Of a stretch of 64,000 nucleotides of DNA, positions 52,506 through 62,336 are shown piece after piece (the stretch's first letter is position 1; every line of letters begins with the position of its first letter). The notes beneath the pieces were generated by a model. The model saw only the letters and a program-made list of their open reading frames with translations, searched no databases and was not told the origin of the DNA. The stretch lies in NCBI GenBank assembly GCA_913030835.1, contig CAJWDP010000005.1:1-64000 (forward strand), in the 5' to 3' direction. This DNA is from an uncultured Flavobacteriales bacterium (lineage in GTDB: Bacteria; Bacteroidota; Bacteroidia; Flavobacteriales_D; Parvicellaceae). The translations under genes were made by a program, and so were the position numbers.

Positions 52506-55457
52506 ATGCGAATAAACAAAGCGTTGCTTTTAGCAATGATCATTTTTGCCTGTCTACCTGCTTTTTCATTCGATCATAGAATAGTTGCATCCGAATCAAC
52601 AGAATACAAGCAGTATTTTAACTCGGCATATGAGAACTATCCTGAGATTCCGAGAGGCGTTCTTGAGGCCGTGTCCTTTAGCTATACACGGTTGCAGCAT
52701 CACGATTACAATGAATCCTCACCAAAAAGCTGTAGTGGAGTACCAAGAACCTATGGGATCATGGGGCTTACTGAAAATGGCAAAGGCTATTTCAAAAACA
52801 ATTTGAAATATGTTGCCGTGCTATCCGGAATCAGCAAACAAGAGTTGATGACTGATCCGGAACTAGCCATCTTCGGGTATGCCAAAGCATACTCTGCACT
52901 GTTGAAAAAATCATCAGATAAAGGATGGGTTAAGCACGCCAATGTGCTACGAACATTAAGCGAATTGCCCCAAAACACGATACAACAAGATTTTGCTTTA
53001 AACAGTCAATTGTATGTGATGTTTTGGTTTCTGCAACAGGAGGAATTTCAATCTCGTTTCGGGTTTCCAAACCATGAGATAGATCTTTCAGCGCTTTTTG
53101 GAAAAGAAAATTATAAGGTGCTTTCGGCCAGAAATGTTAGTATTTCTGATGAGGGTATCAAAAGTAGTGGGGGCTCAAACTATTCAAAGGTTTCAAGGCA
53201 TTGCTCAGATTATCCGGGGTCCATTTGGGTAGCCGCAGATGCTTCCAACTTTTCTTCAAGAGCAGGCACATCAATTTCCGCAATAACAATTCACGACATT
53301 GAGGGAACCTATGCAGGGGCTATTTCTTGGTTTCAAAATCCCATTTCAAATGTTAGCGCACACTACTGTCTTCGTTCAATTGACGGACAGGTCACGCAGA
53401 TGGTTTGTGAATCAGATAAAGCATGGCACGTGGGAACCGAAAATCCCTATACCGTAGGGCTGGAACACGAAGGAAAAGCAGATTATGAAGGTTGGTACAC
53501 GGAAGCCATGTATCAGTCCTCTGCAAGTGTTTGTCTCAACACAATGAACAACTATGGCATAGATCCCTTGCGATCACATCAGGGACCTCCCGAATACGGC
53601 ATCAACATTTTGGGTTCATGCATAAAATTAAAAGGGCATCAACACTTCAGTGGCACGTCTCATCGGGATCCCGGACTCAACTGGGACTGGGCTTATTTTT
53701 ACCGCTTATTGAACGATGGAACCACCCCTTCCCCAATATCCATTACCTCTTCCAGCGGCACAATTCACGATTCCGGAGGTGCCTCAGGAAACTACGGAGA
53801 CGACGAGAGATTGTATTGGTTGATCGAACCTCCAGGAGCAACATCAGTAACTATTTCATTTACCTCATTTGATCTTGAGCTTAATTGGGACTACATGTAT
53901 TTGTACGATGGAAATTCCGTTCACGACGATCTTATTGGCGTATATACCGGAACCTCCACTCCAGGGACGATTACAGCTGAAAGCGGATCCGTATTAATAG
54001 AATTTCGATCCGATTGCGCGACCACTAACCCTGGATGGACAGCCAGCTATACATCCTCAACTGCACCACTGTCATGCCCAGTTCCATCCGGACTGTATCA
54101 AACCGGCATACTTCCTGTTTCGGCAAGTCTGCATTGGTCGGGAAGTGCAGCAAACTACCTGTTAAGGTATCGTGATCATACCTATAATCCGTGGAGCTAT
54201 CTAACCGTAGCTGACACCCTAGAAGTTCTCACCGGATTATCATCCAATAGCGAATACTATTGGGGCGTAGCTTCAATTTGTGGCACAGACACTTCCAGTT
54301 TCGCCGGCAGCATGTTCACAACCCCGGCTATTTCAACACCATTTACCATTTCAAAATGCGACGGCACATTTCGAGATTCAGGAGGGCCTATGGGTGTTTA
54401 TATGAATTCGGAAGATTATACCTGTACAATTGATGCAACCGGCCCAATTACCATGTCCTTCGCATCCTTCGCCATTGAAAACAGCTATGATTTCTTGTAC
54501 GTGTATGACGGACCAACAACTGCTTCACCTCAAATCATTGGGAGTCCATTTACAGGATTAGTCGGACCGGGTTCTTTTACATCTTCGGGGAACAGCATCA
54601 CATTTCGTTTCACCTCAGATAATAGAACCACAGATTCAGGATGGGAAGCGGAATGGAATTGTACTCCTCCCGGACCATCAATTCCCACGGCATCCTTTAC
54701 CACTTCCTCAACAACAATTTGTTATGGAGACAGCATACAACTGGTCAACACTTCTGTGGATGCAGACACCTATAATTGGGTGATTCCCGGAGCAAGTCCA
54801 ACAACAAGCTCGCAAACCGATCCATGGGTTTTGTTTGCAACTTCCGGAAGCTACAGCATAGAGCTAATAGCGAGCGGAGCAGGAGGCAGTGACACCTTGA
54901 TGCAAACGGTCAATGTAACTGTTCTGCCGAATCCAGCAGCTAGTTTTACAGAAAATGCAGACACCCTTTTTGTCCCTTCTGCTACACTCTACCTTACAAA
55001 TACATCTACGGATGCAAGCACTTATTACTGGGATTTTGGTGATGGTAGCTCTTCCACAGACGTTAACCCTTGGCACAACTACAGCACTCCCGGACAGTAT
55101 ACTGTGCTATTGGTTGCTTACAGCTCATCCTGCGGGAATGATAGCGCATTCCTTACAGTAGAGGTCTTTAGTGCTGCGGACATTCACGAAGAGCAGATCG
55201 TTGATTTTCAAATTTCTCCTAATCCAACTATTGGAGAAACCTCTATAACGCTGAATAGCCGCTATTCTGGACATTCAGAATTGATACTCACAGATACAGA
55301 GGGACGAGTAATCCGAGTCAAACCACTGCAACTACAACCGGGTAAGAATACTTTCTTACTCGACTTTAATGAGCTGGGACTAGCAGCTGGAAATTATTTC
55401 TTACGATTGTCAACGAATTCCTCGCAAACGACGAGGCCCATTGTATTCCGAAAATAG
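52506..55457 (+). CDS. Secreted multidomain N-acetylmuramoyl-L-alanine amidase with CUB, FN3, PKD and T9SS sorting domains
   Basis: The 983-residue product has a signal peptide (LLAMIIFACLPAFSF). Residues about 35-175 resemble a lytic-transglycosylase fold (PEIPRGVLEAVSFSYTRLQH, Glu54; PRTYGIMGLTENGKGYF). Then comes an Amidase_2 domain (about 255-405) with zinc ligands His263 (AITIHDI), His378/380 (KGHQHF) and Asp388 (SHRDPGLNW). It is followed by a CUB domain (about 415-515), FN3 (about 525-610), a second CUB (about 620-720), two PKD domains (about 730-900; YYWDFGDGSSS) and a type A sorting domain (FQISPNPTIGETSI, AAGNYFLRL). It is thus exported by T9SS and may attack foreign peptidoglycan rather than its own wall; that is inference. 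Confidence 0.93.
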   Translation: MRINKALLLAMIIFACLPAFSFDHRIVASESTEYKQYFNSAYENYPEIPRGVLEAVSFSYTRLQHHDYNESSPKSCSGVPRTYGIMGLTENGKGYFKNNLKYVAVLSGISKQELMTDPELAIFGYAKAYSALLKKSSDKGWVKHANVLRTLSELPQNTIQQDFALNSQLYVMFWFLQQEEFQSRFGFPNHEIDLSALFGKENYKVLSARNVSISDEGIKSSGGSNYSKVSRHCSDYPGSIWVAADASNFSSRAGTSISAITIHDIEGTYAGAISWFQNPISNVSAHYCLRSIDGQVTQMVCESDKAWHVGTENPYTVGLEHEGKADYEGWYTEAMYQSSASVCLNTMNNYGIDPLRSHQGPPEYGINILGSCIKLKGHQHFSGTSHRDPGLNWDWAYFYRLLNDGTTPSPISITSSSGTIHDSGGASGNYGDDERLYWLIEPPGATSVTISFTSFDLELNWDYMYLYDGNSVHDDLIGVYTGTSTPGTITAESGSVLIEFRSDCATTNPGWTASYTSSTAPLSCPVPSGLYQTGILPVSASLHWSGSAANYLLRYRDHTYNPWSYLTVADTLEVLTGLSSNSEYYWGVASICGTDTSSFAGSMFTTPAISTPFTISKCDGTFRDSGGPMGVYMNSEDYTCTIDATGPITMSFASFAIENSYDFLYVYDGPTTASPQIIGSPFTGLVGPGSFTSSGNSITFRFTSDNRTTDSGWEAEWNCTPPGPSIPTASFTTSSTTICYGDSIQLVNTSVDADTYNWVIPGASPTTSSQTDPWVLFATSGSYSIELIASGAGGSDTLMQTVNVTVLPNPAASFTENADTLFVPSATLYLTNTSTDASTYYWDFGDGSSSTDVNPWHNYSTPGQYTVLLVAYSSSCGNDSAFLTVEVFSAADIHEEQIVDFQISPNPTIGETSITLNSRYSGHSELILTDTEGRVIRVKPLQLQPGKNTFLLDFNELGLAAGNYFLRLSTNSSQTTRPIVFRK

Positions 55458-55481
55458 CTCTGATTTTATTTCGGAGTCGGT

Positions 55482-56198
55482 TTACTGACTCTCCCCGGGT
55501 TTTCCAATATCAAGAAGCTCCATTTCAAAAATCAATGCGCTGTACGGCTCAATTGGACCTCCGGGTGTGCCGGTTTCTCCATAAGCCAATTCGCTTGGCA
55601 AATAGATTTTCCATTTAGAACCAACTGACATTAATTGCAGTGCTTCAGTCCAACCCGGAACAACTTGATTTACCATATACGTTAACGGCTCGCCTCTTTC
55701 AACCGAGCTGTCAAAAACGGTACCGTCAATTAATGACCCCGTATAATGCGCTACAAATTGATCATTCAATCCAGGTTTTGGACCAGTTCCAGCGGTAATG
55801 ACTTCATACTGCAATCCGCTTGGCAGAGTAGTTACTTCCTCTCTTTGACCATTTTCTGCCAAAAACTGATCTCCCAGCTCCTTATTTTTCAAAAAAGGTT
55901 TGGACTTTTCCTGCTGAAGCAATGCAAAGGCCTCTTCAAAACTAACTTTCAAACTATCGCCTTTAAAGGCTGCTTCAAATCCAGCAACATAGGCTTCAAA
56001 ATCCAAATATTCAATCAGCTGTTGCTGTATTAAACCTTCAATTTGCTGCGCTCCTAACGCATACGATATTTTGGAATTCGCCGAATCCAGATTAACCTCA
56101 CTATCCTTTGATGCATCAGCATCAGAAACGGCATTGTTACCACCACAGCTCACGAACAAGTAGAACGACGCTGCAAAAACAGATACAAACTTTCTCAT
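55482..56198 (-). CDS. FKBP-type peptidyl-prolyl isomerase lipoprotein (downstream copy)
   Basis: The ATG at 56198 gives 238 residues with a lipobox (YLFVSC) and is one base beyond the stop of the upstream paralogue. A helical FKBP_N dimerisation region (about 45-120) precedes the FKBP domain (about 130-235: SGLQYEVITAGTGPKPG, DGTVFDSSVERGEPLTYMV, VVPGWTEALQLMSVGSKW, LPSELAYGETG). This is the Mip/FkpA organisation, a periplasmic foldase. It is clearly a tandem duplicate of the next gene; the two share long identical stretches in the FKBP domain. Confidence 0.94.
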   Translation of the reverse strand: MRKFVSVFAASFYLFVSCGGNNAVSDADASKDSEVNLDSANSKISYALGAQQIEGLIQQQLIEYLDFEAYVAGFEAAFKGDSLKVSFEEAFALLQQEKSKPFLKNKELGDQFLAENGQREEVTTLPSGLQYEVITAGTGPKPGLNDQFVAHYTGSLIDGTVFDSSVERGEPLTYMVNQVVPGWTEALQLMSVGSKWKIYLPSELAYGETGTPGGPIEPYSALIFEMELLDIGKPGESQ

Positions 56199-56199
56199 C

Positions 56200-56901
56200 T
56201 TAATTTTCAATATCAATTAGCTCTACTTCAAAAATAAGTGTAGCAAATGGACCAATTTTCCCACCTGCCCCACGCTCTCCATATGCAAGATCGTATGGTA
56301 TGAATAGTTTCCATTTTGATCCTACAGGCATCAGCTGTAGGGCCTCAGTCCAACCTTTGATCACTCCATTCACAGGAAAAGAAATCGGCTCTCCACGTTC
56401 TACAGAACTATCAAACACATCACCATTTAAAAGTGTACCGTGATAATGAGTTTTAACCTTATCTGTTGGACCTGGTTTTGGACCCGTTCCTTCCACCATG
56501 ATCTCATATTGCAATCCACTGGCTAATGTGGTTACCTTACCTCGTTTCCCGTTCTTCTCCAAGAATTTTGCACCTTCGTCTTTTGCGGCTTGTGCTCTTT
56601 TCAACTGAACATCCTGCATGTAGGTATTCACAATTGACATGCTTTCCTCGTCCGTCATCTTGAGTTCACCTCCCGACAGCACATCATTTAAGGCTTCTGC
56701 AATGATTTCTGGATTGAGTGATTCCATCCCCTGTCCTGCGAGACTTCTTCCAATATTAATACCTATACCATAGCTAACCGAGTCTATTTCCGTCTTTAAT
56801 TCCATTGTTTTATTGTTGTTCACTGATCCCTTTTGTGTATTACATGCTGAAGCAATAACTACCAACAAGAGGATCGCAATGTATGGTTTAATCAAATTCA
56901 T
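56200..56901 (-). CDS. FKBP-type peptidyl-prolyl isomerase lipoprotein (upstream copy)
   Basis: The ATG at 56901 gives 233 residues with a clear lipoprotein signal (LLLVVIASAC). The FKBP_N part (about 40-115: DSVSYGIGINIGRSLAGQG) retains the typical YxxGxxxG pattern better than its paralogue, and the FKBP domain (about 125-230) has FDSSVERGEPISFPV, VIKGWTEALQLMPVGSKW and IPYDLAYGERGAGG. It is first in a two-gene operon and divergent from the DUF255 gene, whose start is 126 nt away. Confidence 0.95.
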   Translation of the reverse strand: MNLIKPYIAILLLVVIASACNTQKGSVNNNKTMELKTEIDSVSYGIGINIGRSLAGQGMESLNPEIIAEALNDVLSGGELKMTDEESMSIVNTYMQDVQLKRAQAAKDEGAKFLEKNGKRGKVTTLASGLQYEIMVEGTGPKPGPTDKVKTHYHGTLLNGDVFDSSVERGEPISFPVNGVIKGWTEALQLMPVGSKWKLFIPYDLAYGERGAGGKIGPFATLIFEVELIDIEN

Positions 56902-57027
56902 TAGTAGCTTTTCCTGCAAAAGTAACATTACCAACCAATGTTTAGCTTATAAAGAGAAAGAAAATTGATATCCGAAGTCAAAAGTGTACTTTTAATCCCA
57001 AGATCCCATTCATCAAAGGATAATCGT

Positions 57028-59175
57028 ATGAAGAGAAATTCAACATTCAAAGCATTCGTCTGGTTTTATCCGCTGATTCAGTCCGTTTTGCTCATTCTTA
57101 TAATTCTGCCATCATGCGGGCAGGGAAATTCAACTTCCAATACGAAAGATGATAACCAGCACCAATACAGTAATTATCTTATTGATGAAAGCAGTCCTTA
57201 TCTCCTTCAACATGCCCACAATCCGGTAAACTGGTACCCATGGGGCGACGAAGCGCTACAAATAGCCACTGCTCAAAACAAAATGTTAATCATTAGTATC
57301 GGATATTCATCGTGTCATTGGTGCCACGTCATGGAACACGAAAGCTTTGAAGATACGGCAGTAGCACGTTTCATGAACGAGCACTTTGTATGCATTAAGG
57401 TTGATCGGGAGGAGCGACCCGATGTTGATCAAGTATATATGACGGCAGCGCAGCTGATTAGTGGTAGTGGAGGTTGGCCGCTGAATGCTCTTGCCTTACC
57501 CAATGGCAAACCCTTTTATGCAGGCACTTATTTTCCAAAGTCGGATTGGATGAAGGTACTGCAGTACTTCGTTAAAATGAACAATGAAACGCCGGAAGCC
57601 ATTTACGAGCAGGCCGAAAAAGTAACCGAAGGAATCAACACCATCGATAACGTGACCTTGTCAGCTTCCACTATCAACTCCTCGTTAGAAGATCTATCAG
57701 AAGGATTTCAACAATGGAAAGAAAATGCCGACCCAGTAAAAGGCGGGGGTAAACGAGCGCCCAAGTTTCCCATGCCTGCCATGTGGGAATACTTACTTCA
57801 GTACAACCACCTCAGCCAAGACAAAGAAGCACTTGACCTTGTACAGACCACTTTGGACAATATGGCTTATGGAGGAATCTATGATCACGTTGGTGGCGGC
57901 TTCGCCCGGTATTCAACGGATGTAGATTGGCTGGTGCCTCATTTTGAAAAAATGCTCTATGATAATGGACAGTTGGTTAGCCTCTATTCCCATGCCTGGC
58001 AAGTCACAAAAAATCCACTATACAAAAGAACTGTGCAAGAAACTCTCGACTTTATTGAACGGAAAATGACTTCAACGGAGGGTGGGTTTTATTCTTCTCT
58101 GGATGCAGATAGCGATGGCGAAGAAGGCAAGTTTTATGTGTGGAAAAAATCAGAAATTGATTCGATTCTTTCAGAGGATTCAAAACTTTTCTCCGATTAC
58201 TACAACGTAAGCAGAATGGGCAACTGGGAGCATGGGAAAAACATTCTGCATAGAAAAGAATCCGTTGAACAGTTTGCCAAAAAATATAAAATGAATCCAA
58301 GCGATTTGTTAGAGCAACTAGATGCAGGAAAAAAAGCGCTGTTAAAAGCGAGAAATACGCGGATAAAACCCGGGTTGGATGACAAAATATTGACTGCCTG
58401 GAATGGGCTTATGCTACAGGGGTATGTAGATGCTTATCGTGCATTGGATGATGATCGCTACTTAAAAACCGCTATAAAGAATGCCAATTTCATTGTAAAA
58501 AATGCATACAACAAAGATGGAGGGCTCAACCGAAATTATAAGAACGGAGTTTCCACGATTCCCGGGTTTCTTGATGACTATGCTTTTGTGATCTCTGCAT
58601 TTATAGATCTCTACCAAGCTACTTTCGACGAGTTTTGGTTGGACGAGTCACTCAAGCTAACGCAATATTCAATTGATCATTTTTTCGATACCAAATCCGG
58701 CATGTTTTTCTATACAGATATCGACCACGCTGAGCTTATATCTCGCAAAATGGAGGTTTCAGATAATGTTATCCCCTCCTCCAACTCAGCAATGGCAAAG
58801 AATCTATTTTTTCTGGGGCACTATTATTACAATCAGTCATTCTTAGACAAAGCAGAACAAATGCTATCGAATGTCCAGAACGATATTCAAGCCAATTTAT
58901 ATTTCTATGCGAACTGGGGTGTTCTGCAAGCACACCATGTTGAGTCGCCTTTTGAAGTGGCGATTGTTGGTAAAGAATGTGCGATTAAAAGAAAACAGCT
59001 GGATCGCCATTATTTACCCAACGTTCTGTTTCTGGGAGGTAAAAAAGAAGGGAGTCTGGAATTAATGGAAGGAAAGCTAATGAAAGGAGAAACCACAATT
59101 TATGTGTGCAAAAACAAAGCCTGCCGATTGCCGGTTTCGCAAGTAGAAGATGTACTGAAACAATTAAAAGAATAA
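57028..59175 (+). CDS. DUF255 thioredoxin-domain lipoprotein (YyaL/SPATA20 family)
   Basis: The ATG at 57028 gives a 715-residue protein with a lipobox-like ILPSCG (Cys25); the longer frame toward 56965 lacks a signal at its N-terminus. The N-terminal thioredoxin-like part carries the family signature [39 protein letters not shown] and [12 protein letters not shown]; the rest is an (alpha/alpha)6-barrel ([30 protein letters not shown]). Cytoplasmic homologues are more usual, so lipid anchoring is a small oddity. The biochemical function is not settled. It ends 9 nt before the methyltransferase gene. Confidence 0.93.
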   Translation: MKRNSTFKAFVWFYPLIQSVLLILIILPSCGQGNSTSNTKDDNQHQYSNYLIDESSPYLLQHAHNPVNWYPWGDEALQIATAQNKMLIISIGYSSCHWCHVMEHESFEDTAVARFMNEHFVCIKVDREERPDVDQVYMTAAQLISGSGGWPLNALALPNGKPFYAGTYFPKSDWMKVLQYFVKMNNETPEAIYEQAEKVTEGINTIDNVTLSASTINSSLEDLSEGFQQWKENADPVKGGGKRAPKFPMPAMWEYLLQYNHLSQDKEALDLVQTTLDNMAYGGIYDHVGGGFARYSTDVDWLVPHFEKMLYDNGQLVSLYSHAWQVTKNPLYKRTVQETLDFIERKMTSTEGGFYSSLDADSDGEEGKFYVWKKSEIDSILSEDSKLFSDYYNVSRMGNWEHGKNILHRKESVEQFAKKYKMNPSDLLEQLDAGKKALLKARNTRIKPGLDDKILTAWNGLMLQGYVDAYRALDDDRYLKTAIKNANFIVKNAYNKDGGLNRNYKNGVSTIPGFLDDYAFVISAFIDLYQATFDEFWLDESLKLTQYSIDHFFDTKSGMFFYTDIDHAELISRKMEVSDNVIPSSNSAMAKNLFFLGHYYYNQSFLDKAEQMLSNVQNDIQANLYFYANWGVLQAHHVESPFEVAIVGKECAIKRKQLDRHYLPNVLFLGGKKEGSLELMEGKLMKGETTIYVCKNKACRLPVSQVEDVLKQLKE

Positions 59176-59184
59176 CCCATAATC

Positions 59185-59826
59185 ATGGATTTTTTACCTA
59201 CAGATATTGAAAATTACGTTGAAACATTTACTTCCGGTGAGTCAAAAGTACTGCACGAATTAAACCGGGAAACCAATCAGAAATTCCTGATTCCTAGGAT
59301 GTTGTCGGGCCATTTACAAGGGAGAGTTTTAAGTCTATTTAGTCATCTGCTTCGACCCCGCCGAATACTTGAAATCGGAACCTACACTGGGTATTCGGCT
59401 TTGTGTCTTGCCGAAGGGCTTCAATCAGATGGTAAGCTCATTACTATTGATGTTAATGAAGAGCTTGAAGATGTAGTAAATCGCTATGTCCAGAAATCCG
59501 GATTGTCTGAGAAAATCGAATTTAGAATTGGAAATGCAATGGAATTGATTCCCGAAATGAACGAATTATTTGACCTGGTGTTCATAGATGCAGACAAAAC
59601 GAATTACTCCAACTATTTTGACCTAGTCATAGATAAAGTCAGGCCTGGTGGTTGTATTATCGCAGACAATGTACTTTGGAGCGGCAAAGTAATTCATGAT
59701 AAAGAAAATCAGGATGAAGATACTACTGCGCTGGTAGCTTACAATCAAAAGGTTCAAAACGATCCGCGCGTCGAAAATGTGCTAATGCCCGTTCGAGATG
59801 GCTTAATGATTGCACGAAAGCTTTAG
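59185..59826 (+). CDS. O-methyltransferase (caffeoyl-CoA OMT-like family)
   Basis: The 213-residue SAM enzyme has the class signature RRILEIGTYTGYSALCLAEGL (SAM-binding), LITIDVNEE, the metal-binding FDLVFIDADKTNY and IIADNVLWSGKV. Bacterial members methylate catechol-like compounds or tRNA wobble uridine (TrmR); the substrate here is not evident. It follows the DUF255 gene by 9 nt and its last 4 nt overlap the convergent barrel gene. Confidence 0.93.
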   Translation: MDFLPTDIENYVETFTSGESKVLHELNRETNQKFLIPRMLSGHLQGRVLSLFSHLLRPRRILEIGTYTGYSALCLAEGLQSDGKLITIDVNEELEDVVNRYVQKSGLSEKIEFRIGNAMELIPEMNELFDLVFIDADKTNYSNYFDLVIDKVRPGGCIIADNVLWSGKVIHDKENQDEDTTALVAYNQKVQNDPRVENVLMPVRDGLMIARKL

Positions 59827-60554
59827 CGAGCCAGGAATAAGTACAACCCTGCATTGCAGGCCGGAGGTTGGCGAGGGTCATCTTTCAACTTGTTATTTAG
59901 CAGATCATTTGCCCGGTAGCGAAGATACACGTTGTAATAGCTGTTTCCATATCTGAACTCAAGACCATACAACAATTTATTGGTGTATTTCAACCGCCTG
60001 GTTTTAAGGGTAGACCTATTGACCTGGTCATCGTTGGGATGTTTGAATTTGACCGCATGACTTGAGGTGATCATCAATTCTCCATACACTGATAAATCAA
60101 TGTATTTTCCTAAGTGGTTCCCCCTCTTTCCCATATTGATTCGAAAATAGGGAGCAAACTGGGCAGAAGAGTAGCTCAGCTTATCAACTAACAGCGAATC
60201 CGGTTCAGGCGCCGAGTAAAACTGTTGAAACAACGATCCCTCATGGGGCCTGTAACGATATTGATTCAGCTCACATCTAACATCGTATCCCAAAGAAAAA
60301 GTATTGCTCAATCTTCTTTTGGTTCGCACTCCATACCCCAATGAAAAGGAAGACCAACCACGAATAAGAGATACATTTTCTTCTTGAAGTCCGAAATTGA
60401 ATCCAACCGAAAGCATGCTATGTACGTACTTCTTTTTGTTCGGTCCAAAATCATCCTCAGCAAGAATTTCTTCTGTCTTTTTACGGAGCAGAATTTCCTG
60501 GCCTGTGATGGACAAGCAAAACGTGATCAATAGAAATGTAATCAAGTGTTTCAT
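59823..60554 (-). CDS. Putative outer-membrane beta-barrel protein
   Basis: Counting from the ATG at 60554, the 243-residue product has a signal peptide (LITFLLITFCLSITGQ) and repeated beta-strand patterns with aromatic residues (HSMLSVGFNFGLQEENV, SSFSLGYGVRTKRRLSNTF, YGLEFRYGNSYYNVYLRYRA) ending in NAGLYLFLAR. No family recognised. It lies 5 nt after the S8 peptidase gene and is probably co-transcribed with it; the two might act together at the cell surface. Confidence 0.75.
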   Translation of the reverse strand: MKHLITFLLITFCLSITGQEILLRKKTEEILAEDDFGPNKKKYVHSMLSVGFNFGLQEENVSLIRGWSSFSLGYGVRTKRRLSNTFSLGYDVRCELNQYRYRPHEGSLFQQFYSAPEPDSLLVDKLSYSSAQFAPYFRINMGKRGNHLGKYIDLSVYGELMITSSHAVKFKHPNDDQVNRSTLKTRRLKYTNKLLYGLEFRYGNSYYNVYLRYRANDLLNNKLKDDPRQPPACNAGLYLFLAR

Positions 60555-60559
60555 CACTG

Positions 60560-62236
60560 TTAAAAATGTATTTCCTTGGTTACTCCCCGATAATGAAATC
60601 TTAATGTCCCATTCAAATTTTCTATATCCAGCTGCAGTATGGGGTTTTCATCGACACTTACAACTGAAAACTCATCCAGATAATTCGCGTTGTTTTCAAT
60701 GTGATAGTAAAATAGTTCACGCTTTTCGAAAGGATGCTCTTCGTCAATCGGTAGATTCACATTCTCATTGATGCGTTCCATTATCTTATTTGCAACCCGG
60801 TCAGGTATATTGGTCTGAACATCCAATGAATCCTGATTCAAATATTCATCCCGGATGCCGACAGTGATCGTTTCCTGCTCAATATGGATATTAAAAAGGG
60901 AATCGGGGTGCAGTGCTTGTTTTGGTTGATCTTGAAGAAATGCAGTAGCTTGCGGTACTCCATACCCGTGTGCATAATCGAAGTAGGGATAAAGATCCCC
61001 TGATTGCTCGATCCTTTTTAATAATTCCCAGTTGGACAATCCGGGGTTGGCTTGCCAGGCGCAAGCAGCAAAACCTGCAATTAATGGGGCCGAAAAGGAG
61101 GTTCCTTGGGTCATGTGTAATTTGTCGTTTACTCCGTATGCCACAACATGCCCAACACCAGTCACATTTGGCTTGAGCTCTTTATCTGCCGAGGGACCAA
61201 ACGACGAAAAACTCGTATGAAAACCGCTCCAAGGATTGATGGCTCCAACAGCTAAAACACTATCACCATCCGCCGGAGCGGCCATCATCATCCAATTGTT
61301 CTTATTTCCTTCATTTCCAGCGGAAGAAACAACCAGAATTCCCTTTGAGCTGGCCAAGTTCGCTGCTTTGGTAATAACCGTGGTGTTCCCATCCATATCC
61401 GTTTTGAAATGACTTCGTCGCGTGTAACCCAAGCTACTGTTTATAATGTCAACACCATTCTTGTCCGCCCATTCCGCAGCAAACAACCATGCCTCCTCTT
61501 CCGCCAGACCTTCCTTCATTAGTTTTTCGGTTATTGCCAATAAAAAATCGGCATCCGGAGCTACACCTAACATTATCGAATCGCCAGCAATGCCGGCAAT
61601 GCAGGAAAGAACAGTACTTCCATGGGAAATTTTTCTGTATACATTTTCTGTTTTTCGAATAAAATCATAGGTTCCTTTTATTCCATCTCTAGATCGTATG
61701 TGTTCAAACATTTCAGCTTCATCAACACCGGGAAAACCCGCATCAAAGATTGCAATTCTGATTCCTTTCCCTCTGTATCCGTTTGCTGCAAATTTATCCG
61801 CTTGCATCCGCTCTATCTGAAAACGCATTAGATCCTGGCGTTCAAAATCTGAATCAGATTCGACACTTTCTTCTGTACTGCAAATCATTTTGACAAATCC
61901 CGAAGGTTCTACATGCTTAACAAAAGGTAGTTTTTCTATGGCTTCGATCTGTTCCTCATTCGCCATAACCACCGCTGCATTCAACCAACGAGACGCTCCC
62001 AAATATTCATCAACCCTATTGGAAACTTCCGATTTGTACAACATGTTTACCGGGAGATCTGTAGAATGGTTTAGGGGATAGCTGATCCTATTTCTTCTGG
62101 CAATCGCATTTGGGTGGAAATAGTTCTCAGCCTCGAAGGAAACATTGTTTTTGTCTGTAAAATATACCCAGTACTTCTCTTGAGAATTTGCACCAAAAAA
62201 GGTCAATAAAAGTGCTATGATGAGTAAATCCTTCAA
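60560..62236 (-). CDS. Secreted subtilisin-like serine peptidase (S8)
   Basis: The only start that keeps the signal peptide (LLIIALLLTFFGANSQ) is a TTG at 62236; an in-frame stop lies four codons upstream. The 558-residue protein has an N-terminal inhibitor-like region (about 20-110), and a subtilase domain with Asp165 (IAIFDAGFPG), His205 (SHGSTVLS), oxyanion Asn308 (SSAGNEGN) and Ser380 (GTSFSAPLIAG). The last 100 residues may be a divergent secretion or beta domain, but no standard T9SS motif is seen. It is the first gene of a pair with the barrel protein. Confidence 0.93.
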   Translation of the reverse strand: MKDLLIIALLLTFFGANSQEKYWVYFTDKNNVSFEAENYFHPNAIARRNRISYPLNHSTDLPVNMLYKSEVSNRVDEYLGASRWLNAAVVMANEEQIEAIEKLPFVKHVEPSGFVKMICSTEESVESDSDFERQDLMRFQIERMQADKFAANGYRGKGIRIAIFDAGFPGVDEAEMFEHIRSRDGIKGTYDFIRKTENVYRKISHGSTVLSCIAGIAGDSIMLGVAPDADFLLAITEKLMKEGLAEEEAWLFAAEWADKNGVDIINSSLGYTRRSHFKTDMDGNTTVITKAANLASSKGILVVSSAGNEGNKNNWMMMAAPADGDSVLAVGAINPWSGFHTSFSSFGPSADKELKPNVTGVGHVVAYGVNDKLHMTQGTSFSAPLIAGFAACAWQANPGLSNWELLKRIEQSGDLYPYFDYAHGYGVPQATAFLQDQPKQALHPDSLFNIHIEQETITVGIRDEYLNQDSLDVQTNIPDRVANKIMERINENVNLPIDEEHPFEKRELFYYHIENNANYLDEFSVVSVDENPILQLDIENLNGTLRFHYRGVTKEIHF

Positions 62237-62336
62237 GTATTGAAACTAATTTAACGTAAATACCATGATGAAGGTTTACATTATCAACTGTTGGCCGAAA
62301 ATTCATTTTGTATAACTTCACAAAAAATTTGATTCC

